Of a stretch of 64,000 nucleotides of DNA, positions 25,201 to 37,300 are shown piece after piece (the stretch's first letter is position 1; each line of letters starts with the position of its first letter). A program made the position numbers and the translations under genes. This stretch comes from Tethya wilhelma. Taxonomy: Eukaryota > Porifera > Demospongiae > Tethyida > Tethyidae. The notes under the pieces were generated by a model. That model did no database searches and was not told where the DNA came from. It saw nothing but the letters and a program-made list of their open reading frames with translations. Location of the stretch: NCBI GenBank assembly GCA_964030475.1, contig CAXIPT010000001.1:13173374-13237373 (forward strand). The letters are read 5' to 3'.

Positions 25201-26506
25201 ACAGTGTGCACAAATTTGTACTGGAGAGTTGGGTGGATATGGAGGGAATGATGTACACTGCTAATAGACTGCCAAGTTGTGATGTCTACTATCAATTGAA
25301 GCACAAAAATACACACTTGATGTCTTGCTCCTCATTTGCACTCACGAGGGCAGGTGTATTTCTCAACATACAGGACCCAACTGACGTATAGGGGCCTAGC
25401 TGGTGTTTATATTTTAGTAGAAGACACCCCATCCTGTTTGTACATAATGGTAGCACTATTGCACAGTGTACTTGTGTCTTGATACAAAGTACACTGCCCA
25501 CCATGGCTAGGAGGACTGGACACAGTGTATAGTCTAGTGAAGGATGGGATTGGTTCAGTCACTTCAGTGATATCTCAATCAGCCTAGTTCAAATTGACTG
25601 AAGCGTTAAGCATTCTTCATTTTTATGGGACTTTAATCTGCTCTAGTAGTAAGACAGATATGTACTAGGAAAAGGTTAACATGGCATATAGGGCATATCG
25701 TCTATTATATGAAAAAAGGAGAAAGGGTTTAGACCAAGTCAAAATTCACAATAACTAACCATATAATAATATTTATAACGTACCAAACTCTGCTACCACA
25801 AAGACTCTGGACATATTCCTCACACTGTTTCCAGACTCACACAGAGACATATTGCAGAGAGGTCTATCAGTCTCTACATAGTGTAGAGTTGAGAGGAGAG
25901 AGTCAGACGTAGTGGAGAAAGGCACTTCAATTGGGTTGTCACTGTACTCTAAAAAGAAGCCCAGCACATCTCCACGCATGACTGGCACTCCATTTTGATC
26001 TCTGTACGTCAGAGTATTCTCATCCCTGGAGAAATTTGATTCTATCACTGCCTTTGTGCGCGTGCTCCAGCGGATTACATATGAGCCATTACTCAGGGGC
26101 CTCCAGATCTGTAGATCACATTGAGACAACAGAGGACCTCGTACCTGTAGTTTGATCTCTGTGACCAGACCAGGACAGAGGAACTGGTAGTTTGGTAGAA
26201 TAGCTTGCATGCCTTGACCACTTGGCACTATCTTATTGGTGGTGTGAGAGAGATGGTTCGGGGCACACTGTCCATTTACAACTGGCAGGAAAACTGGAGG
26301 GACATGAGACACACACATGCATAAGGCTATACTTCTTGTTGATGATCAGATGTATTTATAGGCAGGGAAGGAAATACTACAGTGTCTGGGAACATAGTGT
26401 GTGCAGCTGATCATGATTAATATTAGAATTTGATATTAATGGCTTACTTATTAAAATTTGTGCTAGATTGATGAAAATACTTGCTGCTGTTCTCTCCATA
26501 GTTTCA
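19264..26506 (-). CDS. receptor tyrosine kinase, complete
   Basis: Exons read from the right: signal peptide near 26506-26455 (MERTAASIFINLAQILI); 26293-25784 ectodomain (LQIWRPLSNGS, MRGDVLGFFLEYS); 24997-24569 Ser/Thr/Pro stalk and TM (SAIVFIVIGGILFITLIVLV); 23966-23003 long juxtamembrane with Pro/His repeats (PPLPPPHH, SPPQLPPHNH) and YSVP, YSDP, YDRL motifs; 22940-22864 (HYEIAEDIEDNF); about 21248-20959 kinase N-lobe (GSGHFGTVSKG, VAIK, EAAIMGQF); 20605-20537; 20460-20304 (FIHRDLAARN); 20001-19906 (IGDFGMARD, DYYKSHGG, PVKWTAPE); 19838-19730 (SDVWSYG); 19657-19570; 19461-19264 ending NLQRTYQKPLL. All catalytic residues are present, so an active membrane Tyr kinase is expected. The ligand is unknown. 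The splice between the YEIAEDI exon and the kinase exon is unclear; the inverted repeat lies in that intron. Confidence 0.85.
21742..22807. repeat. 489-bp apparently perfect inverted repeat with 88-bp spacer
   Basis: The arms at 21742-22230 and 22319-22807 are exact reverse complements wherever compared. Paired positions sum to 44549 at both ends and in the middle, so there are no indels. The spacer holds a (CA)n tract at 22295-22317. It lies in the intron before the RTK kinase domain. No transposon TIR or TSD was recognised. Confidence 0.95.
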
Positions 26507-27320
26507 ATCTTGAAGTTGACTACAATAAAGAACTTTTCTTGCTGCTTCTTTCAGCTCATGAATGAACCTTGAACGAAAACACACAGAAACCTTGCAATGG
26601 TAAATCCATACTAATACGTAGTTATTATCCAACTAGGTGATGTCACGACTACAAACCTACCGCTGGTATTTGGCAGCAAACATCAACAGAGAAGCCACTG
26701 GTGTGCTAATGATTGGGTGGAGCTGGGCGTATGCGTGTTGTGGGCAGGGCTAATCTGGAAAGGTGGGGCTAGTAAATGACCACGATTTGCAACTGTTTGG
26801 GAACAAACACGATGAAGATTTAATATTGAAAATGATAAGAGCAGACTGAGGTGTCAGGTTTAGATGTAGTTCTACTCTAACCATAGATAATATCTAACAC
26901 AGGGGCGTAGCCAGGATTTAGAGTAAGGGGGTGCTAAAACTGTGCGCGCGGAGCGCGGCGAAAATTTTGGGGATGCCACGCCCACTTTTGGGTCACGTGA
27001 CCGATATCACGACCTTTGAACTATTGCTGGAAGCAAGCTGCTGAGCGCTTTCGATCGACCTAGCGTGAATTAAACGGTTCTGAAGTTTGTTTATCAAGAG
27101 CTCAGACATAGATGAGCTTGGAAAATAGCTTCAAGCAACAAACATGTAAGAAATAGAGATTTTTAAAGGCTTGATTACTGATTAATAAATCCAATTATTA
27201 ATGGTTTTTGCGCTTCCGCTCAGTGGCAAAGGGGGTGCTCGAGCACCCTGAGCACCCCCCTGGCTACGCCCCTGTAACAAAGAGTTCATAACGCAGTGAA
27301 ACTAGAGACGATAGCGAAGG
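26507..27320. promoter_or_regulatory. shared upstream region of the head-to-head RTK pair
   Basis: About 0.8 kb separates the two divergent start codons, so both promoters must lie here or in 5' UTR introns. No TATA-type signal can be assigned with confidence. Nearly half is a MITE (26900-27274). That it is a promoter is inferred from position only. Confidence 0.4.
26900..27274. mobile_element. MITE with CAGGGGCGTAGCCAGG termini
   Basis: The left end CAGGGGCGTAGCCAGG and right end CCTGGCTACGCCCCTG are perfect inverted repeats of 16 bp. Inside, GGGGGTGCTAAAAC / GGGGGTGCTCGAGCACCC tracts continue the symmetry. TAACA lies directly outside both ends and may be the target duplication. It is 375 bp and non-coding. 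Confidence 0.8.
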
Positions 27321-30232
27321 ATGTGGAAGCCAACTGTGGAGCTGTTGATACTACAGCTGTCATTGCTGATCTGCATAAACCACAGACTACTGTTCATTTC
27401 TGCTCTGTTGGTCGGAAGATACGAAAGTGGTGACGTGTTTCAGAATCTCGGCTCTGATTCATCCTACTGCTCTCTAAGAGGAGCGCAATGCTCCCTGTTG
27501 ACACTGGAAGACAACTCACCCCAGTCTCTGTGTAGGTCCACTGTGTTTGATGACCCCAGATGCCCCAGCTGTGCTTGCAATGAAGGAGAAAGGTTCAATG
27601 GTGAACTGGACACATGTGGTAAGGTTGCTCCATGATATTAATGATCACTAGCCATTCCATCCCTACTTTTGTTTCGTAGTTCCTGCAGGATCAAGCTGTC
27701 CAAATGTTGGATTTGAACAACTACCAAATACGGTTGAAAGGGCATGTGTTGAGGAGAATTTGTTACTCAATGTTAGTTTTTCTTGTAGTGGAAAGATAAG
27801 AGCCTGGAAGTATGGCCTCATTACCCCATCAGTTGAACACAACCTCTTATTTCAAGTGTGGCGGTTTGTGTCCAGTGTTACAGTAACACTAGTGGGATCA
27901 AACCTAGTCCAAGTGCCACGCATTGACACAGCAACTGGTATTCACAGAGTCCTCCACGAGGTAGATCTACATGAGCAGATCAGTGTGGAACCAGGTGACA
28001 TTATTGGGATATACATTCCCCTGTGTCCTAGTCTGGTCCCTCTTGCATCCAGAGGGTTTTCACAGGGTCCTTCCACTGATGTCTATTTCTACTCAATCGC
28101 CAATGGTGTGGAGCCTGATACGCTACAATTAAGTGAAAGAGACTCTGTAGCAAAAACAGCACAGGTTGAACTTCAAGCAATACTTGGTATGCCACTGTAC
28201 ATTACAGTAAAGTCTCCCTAGTAATCATGTTCATGTGTAATATCTCTCACAGAATATTCAGAAGGTCAGCTAGACTGTCTAGCCACATTACCAGGTCCAG
28301 ATTCTCCACCAGATAGTGTTGCTACTCTAAACCCAACCCAAGCTACTCACACCAGTCAAACAATGGTACCCTCCTCAGGTTTGAACAGTGGGACATCGAA
28401 TACAGACAATCTCCTCATATCAACACCAACACCTCAGCTATCCATTGCTGTATCAACTACTACAATGAACAGGGATCAACTCAGTTCAAGCTTCACTCTC
28501 ACATCTTACGACACTACTCTTGTTTCAAGCTCAATGGCACCAGTACCTTCATCACAGCCTGAATCTGACCAAAGCACTGAGAGAGAAGTACCTCCTCATC
28601 TAGATCTCATCATCTTCATGGTGGTTGTGTGTGTCATTATTCTAATCATAGTTAGTCTTACCGGTGTGTTGCTACTGATTCAATTGAGGTTCTGGAGGAG
28701 AAAGAGAATCTCTAGGAGGGCTTGTGAAAAGCTTAAGAAGGATATACTTGAACAGACTCCTAAACCAAATCGTAAGTCAGTGATGACACTCGATACACTT
28801 ACAGGGTATACTGAACCTTTGAATATGTCATCGTTAATTCTAATTGCAGCACCCCGGTTGTCATATCATGATGACAATGATGCTGCTGCCAGTGAGGAGT
28901 ATATTGGAGAGGGGCGTGGGGAACTACAGACCTCTGTTGAATCACACTACCATGTCTTGAGCTCAGAGGAAGATTCAAACTCAAGATCCTCACAGGTATG
29001 ACTGTATTCTGGAATTGCCACTGTAAGGACAGCAAAATTATATGCAGTATATATGCATGCACTCATTCATTAGATGGAGACAAAGGCAACAGTCAATGTT
29101 CACATTCATTATGGTTCAAGCCAGAACTCAAAAGAAAATGTTTTTCATATTGTGGTTCCAACAAAAGTAAGCTCTATCATAATTTAAGTAGATAGTGGGA
29201 AAGTTGTGAGGTGCTAACTTTCACGGATGTCTCTCGTCAAAGATGTTTGCGTTTTAACTCTTTGTGTATGAGCTGTGCAACACCCATACATTATGGAGAA
29301 TTTCACAGATGGATCATGATCCATGAAAATTGTGAAAGTTATATCCCGCAAAACTTTCTCGCTATATGGTATTCAATTTGAACTTGTTTCTAAATTGTCT
29401 TTGTTCAATTCATAGTAAATTCATTGTAATAATGCATGGTAATAAAGTAAAACCTAGCACAATGTTAATTGGGAGTGTTAATATTGTTAGTTAGGTAGTC
29501 CAATCACATATGTATGTATTGATGTATCTGTGCAGGAAGAGAGACAATGTGTTACACAAGACTGCATTAAACCAGAAGAACGTCATATTAAACCGAAAGA
29601 ACGTCATGAACCAACAAACAGCAGGCTCCCAAATATCTCAGACCACAAAACCAATCACCACGTAAGGAAGATGGGTTTCGGATGGGAGTTGCAAAAACTT
29701 ATTTCAATTGTGTACTACTGATATAGGAATACTTTAGTGAAGAGTGTGAGTATTGGAAACCAGCCGACAATGAAAATGAGCTCTACTATCAGTTCTCCCA
29801 AAGAAAATACTGTGAGATTCTAAGCGATTACATCACTGTTGGTCAACAACTGGGCAGTGGTCATTTTGGATCAGTGTGCAAAGGTACTTGGAGAACCAAC
29901 GCTGGTGTGTTTGAAGTTGCAGTGAAGATGCTCAAAGATGGCATGACAGAGAAGGAAAGGGTTCAGTTCCTCCAAGAAGCCGCCATTATGGGCCAATTCT
30001 CTCATCCTAATGTTGTCAAACTCCATGGGGTGGTTACAATTGGACAGCCTGTGAGTACTGGGGCCCTATCAGGTCCCCTTATTAAGTTATTGGCATGTTT
30101 GAAAATGTTGAGGGTCTTAAATTTCAGCGGAAAGGCATAATGCAATATAACTTACTACCTGTAGGTTCTGATTGTATGTGAACTGCTGCCAAAAGGAGAT
30201 CTCAGACACCACTTGTTGATGCTACGAAATAG
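27321..30232 (+). CDS. receptor tyrosine kinase, C-lobe missing
   Basis: Exons: 27321-27618 (hydrophobic N-terminus LLILQLSLLICI, Cys-rich CPSCACNEGE), 27680-28186 (FQVWRF, EPGDIIGIYIP), 28253-28995 (stalk, TM LIIFMVVVCVIILIIVSLTG, basic RFWRRKR, then YTEP, YIGEG and YHVL motifs), 29074-29166, 29536-29661, 29727-30050 (GSGHFGSVCKG, VAVKMLKD, EAAIMGQFSHPNVV) and 30165-30232 (VLIVCELLPKGDLR). Phases match the neighbouring RTK exon for exon. After 30232 no HRD, DFG or C-lobe exon follows; instead there is an 83-N gap and a fold-back repeat. Either the rest is lost in the gap or the gene is 3' truncated and would lack catalytic activity. An optional intron (28772-28847) may exist in exon 3. Confidence 0.8.
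29215..29375. mobile_element. diverged MITE of the TACCGTATAG type in an RTK intron
   Basis: GGGAAAGTTGTGAGG and AACTTTCTCGCTATATGGTA form weak inverted ends around an internal palindromic CATGATCCATG block. The segment lies within the intron between exons 29166 and 29536. Relationship to the family is tentative. Confidence 0.35.
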
Positions 30233-30655
30233 GTACAAACACTCACCACTATATTAACATAATTACACACAGATTAATACACATAATATACCACGTGTAC
30301 ATGTGTAGTTATAAGTCTGTGTATATGGAAGTAGCTAGATCTAGCATTGTTAATTTTGGCTACATTTTGGGTTTGTACAAATAGAGTTACAGCCACACAC
30401 ACACACACACACAGTGGTTGGTACACACACAATAGTCACATGACCCTTACATGGGGACACTCAATCATGTATTGAGTGCCCCCGACTTAAGGGCATGTAA
30501 CTAATTTGTTTGCCATTAATTGACCCCCTGTGACCCCTAGCTACTTACTCTATTGTCACCTCCACCTATCCAGTAACTGGCAATTACCCTATAAAAGCTT
30601 TGATTGCTAGGCAAATTGAATGGCAAGCACACACACACACACACACACACACGTG

Positions 30656-30738
30656 NNNNNNNNNNNNNNNNNNNNNNNNNNNNNNNNNNNNNNNNNNNNN
30701 NNNNNNNNNNNNNNNNNNNNNNNNNNNNNNNNNNNNNN
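30656..30738. other. assembly gap (83 N)
   Basis: A run of Ns preceded by a (CA)n microsatellite and followed by the middle of a family 1 fold-back repeat. Real length is unknown; it could hide the missing RTK kinase C-lobe exons. Confidence 0.95.
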
Positions 30739-31436
30739 AGCCAACTTTGACAGCACAAAGTAAGTTCTTTTCATAGGTACTACATTCCTTGATACTCGTT
30801 TTCATCACAAATAAGCCTAAACAAAAACTAGAAAGCTTTGAAACTTAGTGTATAAATTCATGTACTACAATTCAGCCATCTTTGTAGGTAGAGTTCAGAG
30901 GTCATTATCCACGTGGCATTATTATGCGCATGCGCATTAGCCTCTTCCAGCATTATGAAGTGCATGTAGGTCTACTATTCAAGCTTTTTGTATAGACTAG
31001 TCAGTCTCTGGTAGTCTCCCCACTGTAGTGTTGAAAAAAGTGAATGAACAAGTAGTAAAAATTTCAAAAAAATTAGTAGTGTAGGAATGGGCAGTGCGGT
31101 AAAAAGTATTGGAACAAGGCGTGTCTCAATTTCGGCACATGACTACTTCATTTTTTTATACCCAACTCTTGGCTGGCAGTCCAGTTTAAGTTACCTGTCT
31201 GTTATGGTTTGCTCCACTGCTTAGCTTACTAATTTTATAGTAGAAATTTGAACCAATGCAATAAGCTATGGCACTATTGTACATTGCATTTATGACACTT
31301 ATAGGATCCTTACAAGGGATCAAGAATAAAAATGAAGTAGTCATGTGCCGAAATTGAGACACGCCTTGTTCCAATACTTTTTACCGCACTGCCCATTCCT
31401 ACACTACTAATTTTTTTGAAATTTTTACTACTTGTT
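30739..31436. repeat. dispersed fold-back repeat family 1, copy c
   Basis: Reverse orientation relative to copies a and b. It contains the internal inverted pair at 31080-31155 and 31332-31405 (GTAGGAATGGGCAGTGCGGT ... CATGACTACTTC and its complement), separated by about 175 bp of unique sequence. Cut at its left end by the N gap. Confidence 0.7.
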
Positions 31437-31682
31437 ATAATAAAAATTCAAGCCTTCAGGGCAACTGGAAAACGCTGAAAGCGGAAGCGGGAAATGGTCG
31501 TCAAATGACAAATGCGCTAAAACCTCGGCCCTAGCTAGCCGGCCCTAGTCTGGCCCGCGAGACTACCTCGTCCCCAGGCTCCCCTTTATTGACTATTCAG
31601 AGTCACTCTAGCCAGATGGGAAAATTATTATTATGTCACTATTAGACTCTGTTTTACTCACTACAGCCTGACATTAGAGCTA

Positions 31683-34077
31683 CTAGTCTAGAGTTGATAT
31701 AATGTCATCATAAATATGATCAGATTCTGGAACATTGAGACTTGTGCTCTCTATACTCTCATAGTCTTCATCCTCCTGTAGTGCTATAGTAGTACCTGCA
31801 CATATCATGTAGTTGTATGTTCAGGGAAGAACAAGGAAAAATTTTTACATTTTTAATTTTCTACATGTACATGTACTATGTCCGTCTATCTTGATACATT
31901 ACCTGTACGGGTATCCAGGAAGGTTCTGTGCATATAAGCCTCATTTTCACTGATTTTCAAGGTACCAGTTGACGAAGCGTATGCTTCATTTTTTAGTGTT
32001 AGAACCTCATTATTGTAGCTGGGATGCAGTACACCATCATCTCTTGTTGAATGATCTGCAATAATATAGAAGTAGTTGAAACACACATTACCACGGAGGT
32101 ATATAGAGCGGGTGCAATTACGTAAAATGAGTCACTTCCGTATGGCAAAAATGTACAGAGCAATACGGAGAAACGAGCAGCTGTCATTTACTTCCGTATG
32201 GCAAAAATAACTATTTCTAGTATCACTCAAAATACTCCCGGTTTTTGACGATGTTGATTGCACCCGCTCTATAGAAGTAGTTGAAAGACTGTTACAAAGA
32301 CACATTGCAGGTAGTTTCAAACTATATCTGACCTAGATAACATAACCTCATAAACCAGGCCCTCGCCACAGTGTTTGATATTTGCTGCTGGAAGCATATT
32401 TTGTTAATTGAACTTCCTTAGGCACTATTTTGTATTGTAAAGTGGGCAGCTAGCAGTTTGAAGTGGTATATACAATTACAGTGACAGCTGCAATGGATAT
32501 GTGATATAGATCAGATATAGCTTCCCTATTTCCTGTCTTCCCCTGAAGTATACCGTATACCGCTTAAAATTGTTCAACGAAAAATTGCGTGCTCATATGC
32601 GTGCACACAGGAATGATATCAATCCGTGAAACTTATTCAACGAAAACCTGCAATAGCGCAATCCGCGAAAATTAAGTAACCTTGAAAATTAAGCGGTATA
32701 CAGTAATCAAAACGTGATATAATATTATATTAGGGACATGCAGAGAAAAATTTAAAGATCAATTCGCTGCATTGCCTTCTTAACTGTGATCAAGTGGATA
32801 ATAGTGATTTAGAACTCAATTTGCCAAGTATACAACTAGCAAGTTTATAGTATGCAATATAGTTCGCAAATAATATTGTAGAATTTTTGCTCACTCTTTA
32901 GAATAAAAATAAACTACTACACTCACATAACACAATAATTATTCATAAGTGACTTACTCATTTTTGGCGAGACGACCATTTCTTCATTTCTAGTTTTTAC
33001 TCTATCCTTATCTCCCCTCTTTGATAGCACTACACACACAACAATGATACTGACCACAGTCACCACCACTATGATAGCAGTCAGTCCACCTACTGCTGCA
33101 CCAACAGCAATACCAAGGCTGTTTTCACCACCAGGGGTAGCTGTAGTCTCAGCCACTGTAGGGTGAGTAGGTCCACTGGTTAGGGGTTGTTGTGGTGAGT
33201 CAGTGGTGGAGTTATCTGGATGTGTACCACGTATATAGTTAATTAAATTTTTATGACTACCAATTATGTCATAATTATTACATTCTAATGATGAAAGTTA
33301 TGATCTAACTTACCAATAATTGTAAACTCTAAAAATGCTATAGTAACTTTGACAGTCGATGATTGCCACGGTAGCAAAGCAGTATTTGACAAAAGGGTAG
33401 TATTTGGTAGTGCAGCTGTATTTACTTTATATCCATCTACTCCATATGCTGACCTATCGGCAAAAACCAAGAGAGTGAATCCAGTAGGGGATATCATTCC
33501 AGATAGTACACCAAAGGTGAAATTAGAGTCCCTCAATGCAAATTGTTTTTCCGATGGAACTTCAAACTTGTCACAGCATCTTGTTTGAAGACATTTACTA
33601 GCAGTTGGTTGACTCCAAACTTCAAAATGATCTTCAATTTCAAAACTGGTTGACTGATCTGATCTGTTCAGTGTGTAGAATGTGAAAACTCTTCCTATAC
33701 CATTGTTCACACTTCCATTGAATTGATAGCAATACTCTATGGCAGTGACTGTACCACTGCAGCTGCTGGTCAGAACATCCTCTGGTACTTGGTAGATCAT
33801 CAGTACATCTGGTAGTATTGGAAAGAATGTTCCTACTGGCAATGCCATGAGTGTTTCCACAGTGGGTGAAACATCACCAGGGAGAGCACCAGTTCCATCA
33901 GGAGATGATGAACACTGCCACTCATATAATGCCACTGAAACTGGTACATAAAATTAATAACACTGGACTTAACTAAATTCAATCAGTATAGCTAGTCATT
34001 AATTTTTCAATATAAAACTTACTTGTATTCATCCAGCAAAGAAAAATCAAGCATGAAGTTTTTAATAACTTCATCAT
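31683..34077 (-). CDS. orphan single-pass receptor with paired YxxI tail motifs
   Basis: Five exons: 34077-34023 signal peptide (MMKLLKTSCLIFLCW), 33940-33314 ectodomain, 33215-32958 stalk and TM (LGIAVGAAVGGLTAIIVVVT) followed by a basic stretch, 32055-31903 and 31795-31683. Introns are all phase 1. The ectodomain starts VALYEWQCSSSPDGTGALPG and has conserved Cys pairs and FEVWSQPTASKC, faintly like the FQVWRP block of the RTKs here. There is no kinase. The tail has NEAYASS and NEAYMHR and ends EDEDYESIEST ... DHIYDDIISTLD, two YxxI motifs 13 residues apart with acidic residues before the first, like a loose ITAM. It probably signals by recruiting SH2 proteins after phosphorylation. Not matched to a named family. 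Confidence 0.75.
32099..32276. mobile_element. MITE with TATAGAGCGGGTGCAAT ends
   Basis: TATAGAGCGGGTGCAAT at the left is exactly inverted at the right (ATTGCACCCGCTCTATA). Inside is a direct repeat of ACTTCCGTATGGCAAAAAT. It lies in an intron of the orphan receptor. Confidence 0.75.
32551..32705. mobile_element. MITE, TACCGTATA family variant
   Basis: TACCGTATACCGCTTAAAAT at the left and AATTAAGCGGTATACAGTA at the right form inverted ends; interior includes GAAAATTGCG-like blocks similar to the 8141 copy. In an intron of the orphan receptor. Confidence 0.6.
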
Positions 34078-34309
34078 AACCAGTTTGGAAGAATTTAAGC
34101 TCAACCTTTCATGAGTGTCTTTATAAATTATGACTAAATTTTTATATAGCAAGAATCCTTCAAGTGCATGCATGACAATACTATTATTCAGAGTCATTTT
34201 ATGGTAATAAATAGTAGCCATGCAGACTCTCCGCAAAAAATGGGAGAGTCTGGTGGATCACTTATACTACTTTTTGTTCTCAGAAACTGGTATTGACCAC
34301 AGTGTAAGA

Positions 34310-37300
34310 TTGGTTAGANCAGCATTTAGTCCAAGACCCCGGAGGTGCTGACAAGGCATTTCTTCCAAGCATCATCTCATTCGTAATGAATCAAGTCTAT
34401 CCTATCATATCGGAGAGTGGGGGTGCCCCTGATATTAATCTAATCTTCTATGAGTTGCTGTTTCAGCTGCTGCTCAATAATTGGAGGTACCATTTGTGTT
34501 GTATGTAAACATATAGTAGTATGGTAGGAACAAATAAGCATCAATAAAGGGTTCTAAACCACAATAGAGCACTTCATTTTTGATATCCGAAATAAAATAT
34601 GCCACATCATTAATTAATTTTTTGTAATGCATTTTCTACACCAGTCACAACTATGACAGTGACATAGATGTAGTTGTGTATAAATAGAAAATACCAGTGT
34701 CCTGCCCTCTTGTATCTGAAGTAATGTACATTCTAATATACCTGGCCTAAAGATACATACACTATTATGTATATACTGATCAATCACTGTGACCATGGAT
34801 AGAATTTACTAAGCTAACAGGACTTCACTGAACATCATGAGGTAGCCTTTGTCATGGATAATTGGGGCGAGCGTGAGCGAGCCCCACATATACGTTACAT
34901 GGCATTCGAATCTATGCACTTCCGTCTGTGTGATGTCTGTACGCATATTCTGTAAATAACGCTTCCTGTTCTAATTTTGCAATTTAGGTAACAAAATTTT
35001 GTACAACGTATGACGTCACGTAGTTAGCTATATACTCTCAGGATCGCTTGCTTGAGCTAGCTGACTGTAGCTAGCGCGTGTACGCAGCATACAGCAGCAC
35101 AGCTTTGTGAACTGAAATGAAAAGCCTCGGACTGCGAGATCTAGGCAAAAAGGTTAGAAAAACAAAGAAGAAATAGATTATAAACACTAGGCAGAGAAAA
35201 AAAGCAGTAGGTAGCACTGATCAATGAGGCAAATCAGACAAGAAAAGGCATGCTCAACAGCAAAGTGAAAAAAGCAAGAAGAGAGAACACCAAGATAGCC
35301 AAGAGACAGTGACTCAGCACAATCACCATGCAGCTAACTACACAGCCGCTGAACACCATTTCATTGTCAATGTTTACTATCATACTATCAGAAACACAAA
35401 TGATGACCACATTCAGCCTGAATATTCACTCGCATGCAATCTGTTACTCAAACACACGCTCACGCTCGCCCCCAAAATGTCGTAGGCATTTGCTAGTAAT
35501 TAAATGTGTGTGTGTTTTACAAAAGAATACACAATAATGATTATTGTCAGGGTTAAATGAGTTGTTACACTGACTGCAGTCCTTAGTTTGTTGTATCATA
35601 CTACAAGTATAACACAGTAAGACACCATAATCTCTGTGCTAAAAGACAGTGCCATATATACCTGCAAGTAAATGTGTGCACATACTTGTCTTGCCTCTAT
35701 TGATTCTGTATTGATGTACTTACCATCATCAGTACTGTTATGTTGATTTTGTGTGTGTCCATATGCTACATTTTCACTCAATTCCATGGCTCCAGTTGAT
35801 GCCTCTTGTGAGGGATCTTGAGATATTGTTACCACCTCATCATTGTCAACATAACTGTAGTCTGTGTTTGATTCACGACTGACAGGGGTTTGAATGTTCT
35901 CTATCACATCATAATTCACAGCTTCAGTTTCTGTGTCTAAAAAAAGAAGAGCTGTTTAGTGGTATATTAGGTGAGTAAAGATTTATCTTACCTGAAGCAG
36001 TTGTGTGTCCATATGCTTCTTTGTCACTCATTCTCATGGCTCCTGGTGATGTGACATAAGCCTTATTTCTATGAACTAAAACCTCATCTCCATTGACATA
36101 GTTGTAGTCAGGACTGAACATACCAAAAGTCTGGGAATCATCCAAGCTACATTCGACAGTGTTTACCTTTGTTCGATCTGGATGACATGTGCACATGTCT
36201 AAATATTAATTATGCATGTTATCATAGTTTATGGTAGAGTGGGGAGTTAGGACTATGAAAAACTTGTAAGCACTTCATAGCTTTCAAAATATTCTGTAAT
36301 CTGTTTTCCCTTATATGAATGATGCATGACTTTAGAAAGAAACTTTATCTCAGTGAAAATAAATAATGATAAACATTTTTGTGCCATTTAGCTCGCTTTA
36401 CTTTAGAAACACACACTAAAAGTATTTGTGTATTTTAATGTGGTGCATATGAACTCACTTGTCTTTATAGAAGTGGTACATACATTTCCTACACCATTCT
36501 TCTTATAATGCCTTTTCATTGCACCCACAACAATGATAATGTTAATGACCACAGTCACCACCACTGTGATAGCAGTCAGTCCACCTACTGCTGCACTAAC
36601 AGCAATACCAAGGCTGTTTCCATCACCAGCTACCTCCCCTGGTGAGGAACCAGTTGTCTCAAGAGTACTAGGAGGGACAGATAGTGTTGTGGAGACAGTT
36701 AGAGGTGATGGTGTTGTCCCTGACTCTGAGGTAGCTGTAGGGTGAGTAGGTCCACTGGTTAGGGGTTGTTGTGGTGAGTCAGTGGTGGAGTCATCTGGAG
36801 GTGTACCAGTTGAGAGACCAGGATCTTGAGTCGTTGATGTCATTGTTGACTCAATCTGACCTAGAGATGCATGCATTGTTAATGTTGGTGTCTGGTTATA
36901 TGATCATGAATGGAGAAATATCAACAAGTAAGTGATAACTCGCCAATGATGAAACGTAATAAAGGTTTAGTCCCATCTAATGATGATGACATTAGTGTAG
37001 CAGTGGTGTTTGTTACTCCATTTCCATTGAGGCTAAACCCATTGACTCCATACATTGAGCCATCAGTGAACCTCAAGAGACTGTAACCAGTAGCTGGTCC
37101 TTCATGGGGTAGCACTCCAAATGTGAAGACAGGATCTCCTAATAAGAATTGCTTTTCTTGTGAAGCTTCAAATCTATCACAACATCTTGTTGAGAGACAT
37201 CTACTAGCAGTTGGTTGACTCCAAACTTCAAAACGATCTTGTATTGGAAAATTTGACGACTGACTTTGTTTGTCTAATCTGTAAAATGTGAACACTCTTC

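Noticed and set aside
30537..30808. Open frames spanning the N gap
   Set aside because: They exist only because Ns carry no stops, with (CA)n translated at the edge.
31683..32055. Strict ITAM call for the orphan receptor tail
   Set aside because: Spacing between the two YxxI motifs is 13 residues, longer than the usual 6-12, so only ITAM-like is claimed.
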